Shown: positions 1-10,494 of the stretch, piece after piece
Numbering within the stretch: position 1 is the stretch's first letter
Layout: each line of letters starts with the position of its first letter
Assembly (NCBI RefSeq): GCF_018691265.1
Contig: NW_024881284.1
Span: forward strand, 282,891-346,890
Length of the DNA stretch: 64,000 bases
Direction: 5' to 3'
Origin: Tyto alba
Taxonomy: Eukaryota; Chordata; Aves; Strigiformes; Tytonidae
Position numbers and translations under genes: made by a program
Notes under the pieces: generated by a model
What the model was told of the DNA's origin: nothing
The model's database searches: none
What the model saw: only the letters and a program-made list of their open reading frames with translations

Positions 1-148
1 ACCTCCAAGCAGCTGTCTCCCCACTGCTGGCCGGGCAGAAGGGACCTGGCAGCTAGCACACGAGAGGACACCATGTGCTACTGTGCTGAAGAGGCCCCTG
101 CTCAGCCACCCCAGCAGTGCTGGAGGCAGGCGATACCTGAGAGAATGT

Positions 149-848
149 CTACAGCCACGAGAAACCTGAGGGCAATGTAAGGATGGTGTTAATGGTGTAA
201 AGGTAGGATGTTGCTGTCATGCCCAGTGAGCCAAGGAGCATAATAGATGAGGCCATGAAGGTGATCAGCTCAACAATCAGTGTTTCTGCACAGGACAGCT
301 TGATCAAAAGCACACTGTCACAGAAGACGTGGTCCACACGACTGGTATTGCAGAAGGGCACCCTGGCAGCCAGGACAGTGGAGGCAATGGTGGCTAGGAA
401 TCCCGAAGTCCACAAGCCCAACGGTAGCTGAAAACAAAGGTGACTGCTCGTGAGCATGGAGTACTGAAGAGGGTGACACAAGGCCACAGAACAGTCATAG
501 GACATGACAGCCAGAAGGACAAACTCAAGGTAGCCCACAGGAGAGTAGAAGTAGCACTGAGTTCAGCAGCTTGGATAGGAAGTGGCTTTGCTGCCCATCA
601 ACAAGTTTCCTCTGGCTTTGGATATGACGGATGTCATGATGAAGATCTCCAGACAGGAGAGGTTACAGAGGAAAAGGTACTGGGCCCGTAGAGGTCTCTT
701 TCAGCGAGGATGAGGGAACAATCAGCAAGTTTCCCCCTAAGATCACCAGACACAAAGCCAGGAGAGTAATTGCCATTAGGTGTTCCTGATGTTAGAGGGA
801 GGAGTAGCCAAAGAGAAGGAACTCTGTGACGGTCATATAGTTCAACAT
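149..848 (-). pseudogene. Olfactory receptor pseudogene, non-OR14 type
   Basis: Class II odorant receptor relic. Read on the minus strand from 848 it begins MLNYMTVTEFLLFGYSSL, then meets a stop at codon 19. TM1 (LLALCLVILGGNLLI) follows in the same frame. A frameshift and another stop follow near 660, where the expected HGPMYFFLCNLS stretch is split over two frames. From 538 to 149 one open frame carries TM3 to TM5: the DRY box is mutated to MSYDCSVALCHPLQY, then VDHVFCDSVLLIKLSC and an intracellular loop 3 start (TINTILTLPS). A stop at 149 ends it, and TM6-TM7 (SMRN) are not seen below 149. The motifs differ from the OR14 copies elsewhere here and look closer to the OR6/OR11 group; that subfamily call is inference. 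Several independent breaks make it a secure pseudogene. Confidence 0.85.
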
Positions 849-1689
849 CTCAGCATCCGAGCTGCAATAAGTGAGGGCAGATGGTCATCATGGGAAAGAG
901 CTTCAGGAGGTTAAAAGAAGATGAGACAGAACAAAACAGTGTAGAAGGATAAGACATTCATACAAAGATTGAAAGGAGAACAACAGAGAGGAGGGGAGAA
1001 TTAGCCTAGCGCAAGAAGGCATCATTTTATGCACTAAGAGCAAAAACGTAGTATGGGGGCTAGAGTAGGAATCCACTGTAAACTGTATGTAAGCTCTTGT
1101 ATTTGAGCTCTTTCCCCAAGAGTCACTTCACAGTCAATGGAGAAAAAATAGGGATTTCTCACTTGTTTTTACTGTAGCTTATTTAAACATGTATTTTAGG
1201 CTGATCAAAAATGTATTGTAGTGAAAGGGAAAACACGTCAGTGAAGTGGCTTTAGCCTTTTGATTAGGACAGAAACAGGGAGAAGGCGGCATGAAGACGT
1301 TGACAAATGCAGAAGTGTGTGGGAAGTAAAGGCAAGCAGGAGAGTTAGAAAAGAGGGAAGATTTATTCCCTGGAAAGGGTTTGATTACCAAGGAACACCA
1401 AAGCCCAACAGAGAAAAGAAAAACATGCTGTGTTTAAAATTGTTCTGTTTTTAAGCATGTCTTTCCATCCACGGTTGACCTTTGCCAGGTAGAACAGAAA
1501 AATTATAAAGAATCTTCCTCAGTCAGTGACAACTTTCTTGCTGAAAACCAGTCTGATAAAACATTCTCGCTGTCAGAGGGAAAAATAAGAATTAAAAAGC
1601 AAAATAGGAGAGGAAACAAGAGGAAAAATCTAAGGGTGCCATTTTTTCAGGAGCCTCAACTATACCTTCTCATCCCTGAGTGTTACATC
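849..1689. other. Intergenic, nothing recognised
   Basis: A/T-rich sequence with only short frames. I see no domain, tRNA or clear repeat edge here. Nothing supports a gene. Confidence 0.5.
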
Positions 1690-2180
1690 CCTGGCCAGCT
1701 CTTCTTTGTAAAGATGAAGTCCCACAGGGCACTTCACCTCACGGGTTTCTCAGTCACCCTTATCAGGCAGATGTTCCAAATGTGCTCCAAAACCTGCCTG
1801 CATGGCTTGCACCTCACTGTATTGCTTTTAATGCTTGCATGCAGCTGGTTCATCTTGACTGGGGCGTCTCTCACAAGAGAACAGTACGAGGAGTTGCAGG
1901 GCACTGCCAATACCCCTCCTGGAGGAACTGTGGCTTCTTGGGGGTCTGGTACTGATAAAGCCGTAGGTCTGGACCCAGAGGGGAAGCAGCCCTTTGGGAG
2001 GGAGCTGCAGGAACGCATTTAGCTCTGCCTGGGGATGGACAATGAGTCATCTGGGAGCTGAGGGGTCAACGGAGAAGGGCGAACATCATGGACACCACTG
2101 CGGTGGGTGGATGTCTGCTACAGATCTCCTGATCAGGAAGAGGAAGTAGATGAGGCCTTCTTCAGACACCTCCTCTCTGC
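1690..2180. repeat. Two CR1 LINE scraps in opposite orientation
   Basis: 1,690-1,830 (cacttcacctcacgggtttctc and following) parallels the antisense CR1 tract at 15,590-15,700. At 2,085-2,165 the sequence reads in the CR1 sense direction (tctgctacagatctcctgat, then gatgaggccttcttcagaca). This is the reverse complement of wording at 15,765-15,820. Both belong to the endonuclease part of the CR1 second ORF. Their opposed orientation implies a rearrangement or two separate insertions. Confidence 0.55.
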
Positions 2181-2982
2181 TGACATCCCACCTGATCCGT
2201 GCAGCAGTCAGAGTCTCATTGCCAGCCCTTCCCACCCTGGGAGCTTGGGAGGTATTGTACAGTAGTCATGCTCTTGGCATTGCTCATCCCCATAGAATAC
2301 TACCCCAGGAAGAGTCCTGAGCAATGTGAGAGGGACAGGATCTCCATCCCAGGGTCTGGAGGTCAGCAATTTGCCCTTTCTCTTAACATAACACATCCAT
2401 GTTCACACAGAATCTCTTCCTTTCAATGGCATTTGTCTACCGGTCATAATTTTCTCCAGTTTTCTGCTGTAACCAGCCCCTGGGGAGCTTTTGTCAGTAG
2501 CATCCTCAGTGGGAGCCATTAACAGTGCAGGAAACTTTGGAGTTTGTATCTGATACTGACTCCTTGAAACGTTTCATCACCTACCTCTCAGTGCCTGAGG
2601 TTCATGGAGTTGGCACCAAACCCTCCTGAGGGGTCATTAAAGTGCCTTGGGCTGTTGCTGTGGTGCTGAGCTGGGCCGGGCTCCTGGGCCGAGGGAGCTC
2701 CTGGCAAGTGGGCAGCGCTGCAGAGAGACAGCTCTGCCCAGGAGCAGCTCCTCTGCAAAGCGCAGCAGGGCTGGGGGCACTGCCTGCAGGCACCCAGGGC
2801 AGAGCAGCGAGGCACACACAGCTTCAAGGCAGCCTGGGCTGGGAGGCTGCTGAGAGCTCCGAGGAGGAGAAAGCGTCAGGGCCCTGGCCACAGTAAGTCT
2901 GGGGGTGCAGGGCAATGCAGCTGCAGCTCGGGGAGGGATCTGGGGAAGGCGGCAGAGCCACCAGGAATCTGCCTCCTGCCTA

Positions 2983-3010
2983 GAGGAGGAGGAGGAGGAG
3001 GAGGAGGAGG
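2983..3010. repeat. (GAG)n microsatellite
   Basis: About nine GAG/GGA units in tandem. The poly-Glu or poly-Ser runs they create in overlapping frames are artefacts, and I see no real gene here. The matching place in the right arm lacks the expansion. Confidence 0.9.
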
Positions 3011-4077
3011 ATCTGCTCCCGAGCAGGGCTTCCCTGGTTGCCCCCTGCGAGGGCCAGGGCATGAGGGCTGCCTTCTGGCGGGGCCGGCTGCAGGGGTGTG
3101 CAGCCGGGTGTGCAGGCAGGGGTGCCCAGGGCTGTCCTTCCCAGCAGGGTCCCTGCACCCCAGGGGGCTGTGTGCTGGGGCAGGGACTCTGCCACCTGCC
3201 AGGGTCAGCACTCAGCCTGCCCGGGGAGCTCCCCATGGCACTGTGGGGAGAAGGAGAGACCCCACCAGGGCAGGCTCCTTCTGCTCTCCAGAGGCTACTG
3301 CTTGGATCACGGATGCTCACAGCTCCAGATTACGTCTAGGACATTGGCATTTCAGGAGGAAGTTCAAAGCAGGGACCACCTTAAAAATGTGGTTTTCTAG
3401 GCTCTATGATCTCATGTTTCTTCTAAGAAAAAGTAGAAGGAGGTTGTGAAATTTTAATATGTCACTGAGACCTCTGAACTGTTAAACTGGGGGATCAGCG
3501 GATTTGTCAGAAACTTCATAAAGTGCATTCACCCACTCCTCTACTTACATACACAACACCGTCACCTTTGTTTGAAGGTTCTGGTTTTTCTTCTGTTCTC
3601 CTTTGAATCTGGAAGTAGGGAATGCGCCTGGGCAGTGCCTTATTGCCAGTAGGGGTCTGCAGGGCAGAGCTGAGCACACAGAGGGTGGTATGGGGGGCTG
3701 GCAGCACTGTCAGAGGTGCTGACATAGGGGACAGAGAAATGGCTCCGGCAGAAAACAGCTCCAGGGAGCAGAGAGCCAGGACTTGCTCCAGCATTCTCTT
3801 GACTCTGTACTAGGGCACAGGGAGACCTTTTTCCCTCAGGTCTCCCCTGTGTTCAGGCTGAGAGAAATGTGAAAGATGAGTATGTCTACCCCTTCAATGA
3901 ATGTCTCCTCTGCAACATCACAAATCTGAGCTCATAAAAAGGAATTGAATATATTTCCCCTAAAGAAAGAGAATAATTTTGAGGAGACTTTTGGGAAACA
4001 GCATAAGATTGAATAAAAGAAGTCTGTCCTAACTTGTCAATGTCTTCTAGTTCAACCTCCCTGCCTGCAGTGAGCAA

Positions 4078-5011
4078 ATGTCCAACAGCAGCTCCATCAC
4101 TGAGTTCCTCCTCCTGGCATTTGCAGACAGACGGGAGCTGCAGCTCCTGCACTTCTGGCTCTTCCTGGGCATCTACCTGGCTGCCCTCCTGGCAACGGCC
4201 TCATCATCACCGCCATCGCCTGCAACCACCACCTCCACACCCCCATGTATTCTTCCTCCTCAACCTCTCCCTCCTCGACCTGGGCTCCATCTCCACCATT
4301 CTCCCCAAAGCCATGGCAAATTCCCTCTGGGACACCAGGGGCATTTCCTATGCAGGCTGTGCTGCCCAGATCTTTTTATTTATTTTCTTCATTGCAGCAG
4401 AGTTTTCTCTTCTCACCATCATGGCCTATGACCGCTACGTTGCCATCTGCCAACCCCTGCACTACGGGACCCTCCTGGGCAGCAGAGCTTGTGTCCACAT
4501 GGCAGCAGCTGCCTGGGGCACTGGGTTGCTCAATTCTCTCCTGCACACTGCCAACACATTTTCCCTACCCCTCTGCCAAAGCAATGCTGTGGACCAGTTC
4601 TTCTGTGAAATCCCCAAGATCCTCAAGCTCTCCTGCTCTGACTCCTACCACAGGGAAGCTGAGCTTCTTGTGTTTAGTGCCTGTTTAGCACTTGGATGTT
4701 TTGTTTTCATAGTGCTGTCTTATGTGGAGATCTTCAGGGCCGTGCTGAGGATCCCTTCTAAGCAGGGACAGCACAAATCTTTTTCTACGTGCCTCCCTCA
4801 CCTGACCGTGGTCTTCCTGTTAATCAGCACTTCATTTTTTGCTTACCTGAAACCCCCCTCCATCTCCTCCCCATCCCTGGACCTGGTGGTGTCCGTTCTG
4901 TACTCGGTGGTGCCTCCAGCAGTGAACCCCCTCATCTACAGCATGAGGAACCAGGAGATCAAGGATGCACTCAAGAAACTGATTCAGTCAATTGGCTTTC
5001 ATCAGAAATGA
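4078..5011 (+). pseudogene. OR14-like olfactory receptor with two 1-bp deletions
   Basis: Odorant receptor GPCR of the bird-expanded OR14 (gamma-c) type, about 312 residues if uninterrupted. The ATG at 4,078 starts MSNSSSITEF with an N-glycosylation site. A 3' splice site (tgtcttctag, ending 4,050) precedes it, as expected for an OR with a 5' non-coding exon. TM1 begins normally, but one base is missing near 4,191 (ctcctggcaacg where the copy at 28.6 kb has ctcctgggcaacg). A second is missing near 4,250 (atgtattctt for atgtacttctt). From there to the stop at 5,011 the frame is clean: MAYDRYVAIC, the EL2 cysteines, KAFSTCLPHL-like KSFSTCLPHL, and NPLIYSMRNQ in TM7. A poly(A) signal AATAAA lies at 5,259-5,264. 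The frame returns fully after only two single-base losses 60 bp apart, so consensus error is a live alternative to true decay. Confidence 0.88.
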
Positions 5012-6059
5012 GCTGCCCATGTCTCTTCAGAAGACGTTTGCAACACTTATTTAAAACCTTGTCTCCTCAAAATAATTTCAAATTTTTCTCTGAATACTTC
5101 TTTGTATTCAGCATTTTGTCTGTGAAAATCTCGTTTCTTCCAAACTGTCTGCATCCACTCCTCTTCCTCAGAGACATGAACCAGCCTCTCTGACCCAGAG
5201 CCCTTTCTACATGTGTCTGGTAGGACAGTACAGCTGGCCTCCCATGCCGCACATCTGTAATAAACAGGTTTTCTCTGTGCTGATATCTGGAGGTTGGTCT
5301 GTTCTTCCCAAGCTGAGGTCAGGAAAAGGCTGAAGGAGTTGCCCCTCTGAGCGTGCTGCTGTGCTGGGGTTCTCCAGGGGTTCAGGGCAGGAGGGCATGG
5401 GGGGATGTGTTAGGGAATAGGCCTGTGCTGCCCCTTCACGTGGGGGTGCCCAGTGCAATGGAAATGATGGCTGATCCATGGGGATCTCCCTGGGACCATC
5501 TCCCCATGGCTTTCAGCCACCACTGCCCTGCAGAGCAGCACGCCAGCTCAGGGCCGTGCCTGAGGTGACATCCCGCGACAAGAGCAGACCTATTTCTGGA
5601 GGAGCACCAGTTTGGGCAGCTTTTCTCTGGCTGGCACAGCAGGAGCTGCCTGGGGAGCCCCCAGTGCAGGAGTCTTGTGCTGGGGAGAGGGACGGGCACA
5701 GAGGGGCTGCCAGCACTGGGCAATCAGGATCTCTTGGAGAGAAAGAGCAGCAGAGAGAGGGAGACGCTGGCCTGCGTCTGCTCATGGCATGGCTGGCGCC
5801 AGCCCTGGGGCTGATGGGGAGGCTGAGAGCCCTCTGTGCCCCAGGAGCTGCTGTGACCTTCCGAGGGGCTGGGGCTGTGGGGTGAGTGCCCAGAGCTCTG
5901 CAGCACCCTGCGCTGGGCAATGTCATGGGGACAGCCAAGACTGGGCTGTTGTGCTGGGATGGGCTGGGGAGGGTGTGGTGGGCATGGGGAGTTCTGGGAA
6001 GGTGCTGGGCTGGGTTGTAAACTGTCTGGGAGAGAAAACGCCATTGCACAGCTTATACT

Positions 6060-7420
6060 TAGTGAGCATGCAGTGAGAGCACTCGTGCTAGTGGTTGCAA
6101 TTATGAATAGCAGTTATCTACACAAAGCGGATAAGCAGTCACTTCTTTATTCCAGCACTCAGGAACATGGGGGATAGATCCACCAAAGACATGTTCACCA
6201 ACAGGTACAAGGCACAATACATTTATACACTTTTTTAGCAGAGTCATGGTTACTGTTGTGATTTGAGCCTGGTCGGCAGCCACCACCCCACAGCTGCTCA
6301 CCCACCCTTCCCGCCAACCTGGGAATGGGGGAGGGAATTGGAGAGGGAAAGGGAGACTCACAGGTTGAGATAGAAACAGTTTAATAATGCTAATAAAACA
6401 AAAACAGTGTCAGTAATAGAAAATATAAACAAGCAATGCACAATGCAATTGCTCACCACCTGCTGACCAATACCCAGCCCGTTCCTGGCTAGCGATCCCG
6501 AAATACCAAGATCCTGCAATCACAATCATGGAAGCGAGACGGAGAGAATCCCTTCCCGACTGCCCCTCCTCTATATAGTGAGCATGACGTTCCATGATAT
6601 GAAATATGTCATTGGCCAATTTGGGTCTGGTGCTCTGGCTGTGCTCCCTCCCTGCTTCTTGTGCACTCGTACACGGGCAGGACTTGGGGAGTTGGAGAGT
6701 CCTTGAAATCTCAGCAGCAGCTGAAAACATCAGTGTGCTATCAGCATTCTTCTCATACCAAACCCAATGCTGAATCTAAAACACAGCACTATTCTAGTTA
6801 CCAAAAGGAAATATTAACTCTATTCCAGCCCAAATCAGGACAGTTACATAGCATCAACAAAATTCATAAAGTTTAATTTAACCTCTATAATGATTGGCTT
6901 TCAGTTACCTCACCTTACCTCTATTTCTATTCTACAGAAATCATTGGTCATCTTTAGTGATTGACTGGAATAGAATGGGGGAGGGTAATGATTAGCATAT
7001 TCATGTTATTCCTGGAAATAATTGTCATATGCTAATGTCTCTAATGCATACGTAGTTATGTTGGATGGGTGCTCTAGTAGTCATCGATATTCTTCATCAC
7101 TGTGTCTGATGATTGAATTCCATCCCTGTGCATGCTTATTTCTTCTTTGGCTGATCTTCCCAACCAAAACCAGCATCTTCTGGTACTTATTGTTTTGACT
7201 CAAGGTCCATAACCAGTACCCATTGTTTTAATTCACAGTCCATAACGATTCTCACAGTGATCAAGGCACACGCCATACTAGCTACCTATTCCTAAGGGCC
7301 TTAACATGCTTTATATTCTCATAGCTGCTATAAGTCCATTTTAAAATCAAAATCATATTCTAAACTAAAATCAAAATACTAATCTAGGATTCAAGCTATT
7401 TTATTAGGGTAACTGCAACA
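6060..7420 (-). mobile_element. Antisense LTR of a class I-like ERV, split by a nested LTR
   Basis: The 3' LTR of the retroviral remnant to its right. On the minus strand a purine-rich tract (aaaagagggaaa, about 7,421-7,432) is followed directly by TGTTGCAGTTACCC at 7,420, the LTR 5' end. A poly(A) signal (AATAAA on the minus strand) lies near 6,146-6,151. The outer edge near 6,060-6,090 is approximate. The LTR is interrupted by a younger LTR at 6,254-6,842. A related antisense LTR sits at about 56,330-56,815 (shared tctttggctg and cagtgtc...gattgaa blocks). Confidence 0.65.
6254..6842 (-). mobile_element. Nested solo LTR (TGTCCTGATT type) with TSD GTTAC
   Basis: A complete-looking 589-bp LTR in antisense. 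Its 5' end on the minus strand is TGTCCTGATTTGGGCTGG (from 6,842). Its other edge reads tgttgtgatttgagcctgg on the plus strand (from 6,254), giving TG...CA termini. The 5-bp direct repeat gttac flanks it exactly (6,249-6,253 and 6,843-6,847). A TATA-like ctctatatagtg is near 6,571. No internal retroviral sequence remains, so it is a solo LTR. The same family occurs at 29,808-30,328 and, truncated, at 19,503-19,689. Confidence 0.88.
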
Positions 7421-7469
7421 TTTCCCTCTTTTGAAAAGCTTGATAATCGTACTCAATACTTTCACATAT

Positions 7470-7640
7470 TCAAATTGTGGTCTCATTGAGTGCCAAATTG
7501 TCATATGATGGTGGATCTTTTAATGACTTGTCTCGTTGCTTCGCCTCTGCTTTTCAATTAAACTCTGCTCTATGGGTCAATTCATGTTTCAAACAATTGT
7601 ATGTCAGACCAAGCCCTACGAACACCATTGGTCACCAGTG
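7470..7640 (-). pseudogene. Possible retroviral env tail remnant
   Basis: Between the LTR and the integrase remnant, a short minus-strand frame ends in KDPPSYDNLALNETTI and a TGA at 7,470-7,472. Position (just 5' of the polypurine tract) and the PPSY-like motif fit the cytoplasmic tail of a retroviral envelope protein. The rest of env is missing or unrecognisable. A 29-nt poly(A) run (7,710-7,738) lies beside it. The identification is tentative. Confidence 0.35.
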
Positions 7641-7709
7641 TCAGTCCTGATAATGATTTATTTTTCCTTCATCCATGTGTCCACCATCATACACTATAAA
7701 ATTTACAGG

Positions 7710-7739
<30 letters not shown>

Positions 7740-7740
<1 letters not shown>

Positions 7741-10255
7741 ATCAGATACTTAATCATGCTTCAGAGTCAATTGTTAAGGTTTCTGGATCTCCAGTTTGTA
7801 GACGATGGCTTCTTCATTCTGATATAATGGATCCAGGCATCTGATTCAGCAATCTTGATTGTGGTGAATGTAGTTAGCAGCACTTGGCAAGGTCCCTTCC
7901 ACTTCTCTTGTAGGGGCTCGCTGTACAGGTCTTTATGTAGACATAGTCCCCAGGTTGGCAGTCTTATACGGGATTCCACACCACCACACTCCAGAGTCTA
8001 ACTAAACTTTTTCCAAGGGAAAGTAAGTAATTATACACTTTTTATTTTCTTGGTACATGCATATTTGTATTGGTTTCCAGTGTCTCATATGGTTTTCCGT
8101 AAAGTAATTCATAGGGGCTGGCTGACATCTCACTCCTCAGCTGTATTCTAATATGCAGTAATGCCAGTGGGAGTGCTCGAGGCCATTTCAAGTTAGCCTC
8201 TTGACATCTTTTGCTAATTTGTCTCTTGAAAGTCTAATTCACTCTTTCTACTTTTCCACTGGATTGTGGTCTCCAGGAGCATGCAAAACCCAGGTCATCC
8301 CTAGAGCTTTGCTCGTGTCCTGCACCACAGTTCCTATAAAATGCGGACTCCTATCTGATGTTATTCCTATAGGCACGTGAAATTTTGGATTATTTCTTAT
8401 AAAAGCCACTTAACTGTTTCCTTAGCTTGATTTGTGTGACTGGGAAGGGCTTCTGGCCATCCATAAAAAAGTATCCACCCCATCCAGAACATACCGATAA
8501 CCTTTGCATTTGGGTAATTCTGTAAACCAATCTGCCAGTAGTCACCAGGTTCTACTCCTGTTTTAAATTTACCCATTTGAACCCTTTTTTGTACCACCGG
8601 ATTATTCTTTAAACATACTTTGCACTTTGCAGCAACTGATTTAGCCATTTCTAACATCCTTACTGTTACTATGTGCCTCTTCAGGAATGTCACCAGGGCT
8701 TCTACACCCCAATGGCATTCCTGATGTTTTACCTGTTAGTATTGCCCTCATAATTAATGGGGGCACAACCACCTGACCTTCAGCGGTTGTCCACCATCCC
8801 TCTGGATTTTTCTCTTAGAAGAAGCACTTAGAAACTGAGCTAATTTCTCATCTTCTTTTGAATATGTTGCTGGTTCTTTAGGGAGAATTACAGTTCTAGT
8901 AGGAATTACTGCCATTTGTAACCATCACTGTTTAGCTGCATTATGAGCAGCGGTCTGCTACTTTTGTATTTCCGGAGTGATGTGCTTTACAGATCATGAC
9001 TGCTATTTGGGCCGGTTCTTGAACCGCCAGTAACAATTGTAAGATTTCCTTTTGATGCTTAATATTTGCCCCCTGGGAGGACAATAGTCCTCGTTCTTTC
9101 CATAGAGCTCCATGGACATGGACTACTCTAAAAGCCTATTTTGAATCTGTCCATATATTCACTTTCTTTCCTTTGTTTAGTTCCAGAGCTCATGTCGAGA
9201 CAATCAATTCTGCCTTCTGTGCTGACATAGCGTTGGGCAGTGCATTTGTCTCTGTCACAGTATTTTCAGTATCCTGCGTAGTGAATTCCATTCTGTACAA
9301 AGCTACTGCCATCCCTGACCAGGGTCACTCACATTCAGGGTTTTCAAGAGGGACATCCTTCAGGTCTTCTCGGCTGGAATACATGTGCTCAATAGTCGTT
9401 ATGCAGTCATGCTCGGGTCCTTCTTCTTCCTGTGAAGCACTCAGAAAAACTGCAGGCTTTACAAGGTTAGTTGTTTTTAGGACCACATCATCTTGTTCCG
9501 TAAGGATTACCTGATATTTCATCATTCTGCTGGGGATAACCAATACCCCCCTTTTGTTCCAGCACTGTAACAGCCATATGTGGAATACAAACCGTGAGGA
9601 TTCTTCCCAAGGTGAGCTTTCTGGCTTTTTGTATCAGTATTCCTGTTGCCGCTACTGCCTGCTGGCAGGAAGGCCATCCTTCGCTCACCGTATCCAGTTC
9701 TTTAGAAAAGTACCCCACAGGTCTCTTCCAGCTTCCCATCCTCTGGGTCAGGGCTCCCAGGGCAAGGTGCTGTCCTTCATGGACAAACAACTGGAAGTCT
9801 TTAGTTAAATCAGGCAATCCTAAAGCTGGTGCTGACATTAGACCTTGCTTAAGTGTATGAAAGGCCTCTTCTTGTTGTCGGCCCCACATGAAAGGAACAG
9901 ACCTCTGGGCCTCATATAACGGTTTGGCTACCAAGCCAATATTCATAATTCAGAGATGGCACCACCCAGCCATTCCCAAAAATGCTCTTAATTCCTGCAC
10001 AGTTCAGGGCTCAGGAATGGCACCGATTGTTTCCTTTCAATCAGTCCCCAACTTCCTCTGTCCCTTTGAAATCTCAAAGCCTAAATATATTACAGTTTGG
10101 CTTGATATCTGTGCTTTCTTCTTAGACATCTTATAGCCATTAATTCCCAAAAAGTTTAAGAGTTCAATGGTTAGCTGAATACAGGTCGACTTTTTTTCAG
10201 TATCTACCAAAATGTCATCCATGTACTGTAAGAGCAAGTGTTCTGCTCATGTGGT
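7740..10255 (-). pseudogene. Antisense retroviral pol remnant (RT-RNase H-integrase)
   Basis: Decayed class I (gammaretrovirus-like) pol, read from high to low coordinates. The 3' part of reverse transcriptase has the catalytic motif QYMDDILV and the later YLGFEI box (10,237-10,037). The connection/RNase H part has the FHTLKQGLMSAPALG-like stretch (9,946-9,488). An integrase zinc-binding and core start has CKVCLKN and GDYWQI (8,693-8,397). More core follows (SGKVERVN, SPYELLYGKP; about 8,270-8,050). The integrase C-terminal domain has KWKGPCQVLLTT (7,979-7,767). Frames are separated by stops and shifts throughout, so it cannot be functional. The RT fingers, gag and the 5' LTR are absent: the element stops at about 10,255, next to the right inverted-repeat arm. 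Confidence 0.85.
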
Positions 10256-10494
10256 CAGTGTTTTTTTCCTTTGTCCATGGAAAAATAGGAGAGAGCGCAA
10301 CCTCACAGCAAGTGCAGACAGCCCTTCTCTGGGGTCTGCCAGGGTCTGCACCAGGAGAGAGGTCGGGCAGGGCTGGTCAGTGCCCCCATACAGGCACTGA
10401 GACCAGCAGGAGGATGGAGATGGTTTAGCAGCAACGCTCACCCATAAACCTGGGTGAGCAGCCAGTGCTGGAAATGGCCAGCGGGATAGGCTGG

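Larger units (their letters stand above)
2060..5905 (+). repeat. Left arm of OR-containing inverted repeat
   Basis: A duplicon that reappears in reverse orientation at about 10,495-14,160. Shared landmarks in order: the ccccaggaagag...cctgagc block (about 2,300); a GC-rich block with gagagacagctctgcccagg (about 2,727); the 2,900-3,400 block; the receptor at 4,078-5,011; and the 3' flank with ctggaggttggtctgttctt (about 5,288). The arms look roughly 85-95% alike by eye. A diverged direct copy lies at about 25,320-29,650. Confidence 0.85.

Noticed and set aside
2637..3339. Long frames with poly-Ser and poly-Glu runs
   Set aside because: Produced by the (GAG)n microsatellite; the inverted copy does not preserve the frames.
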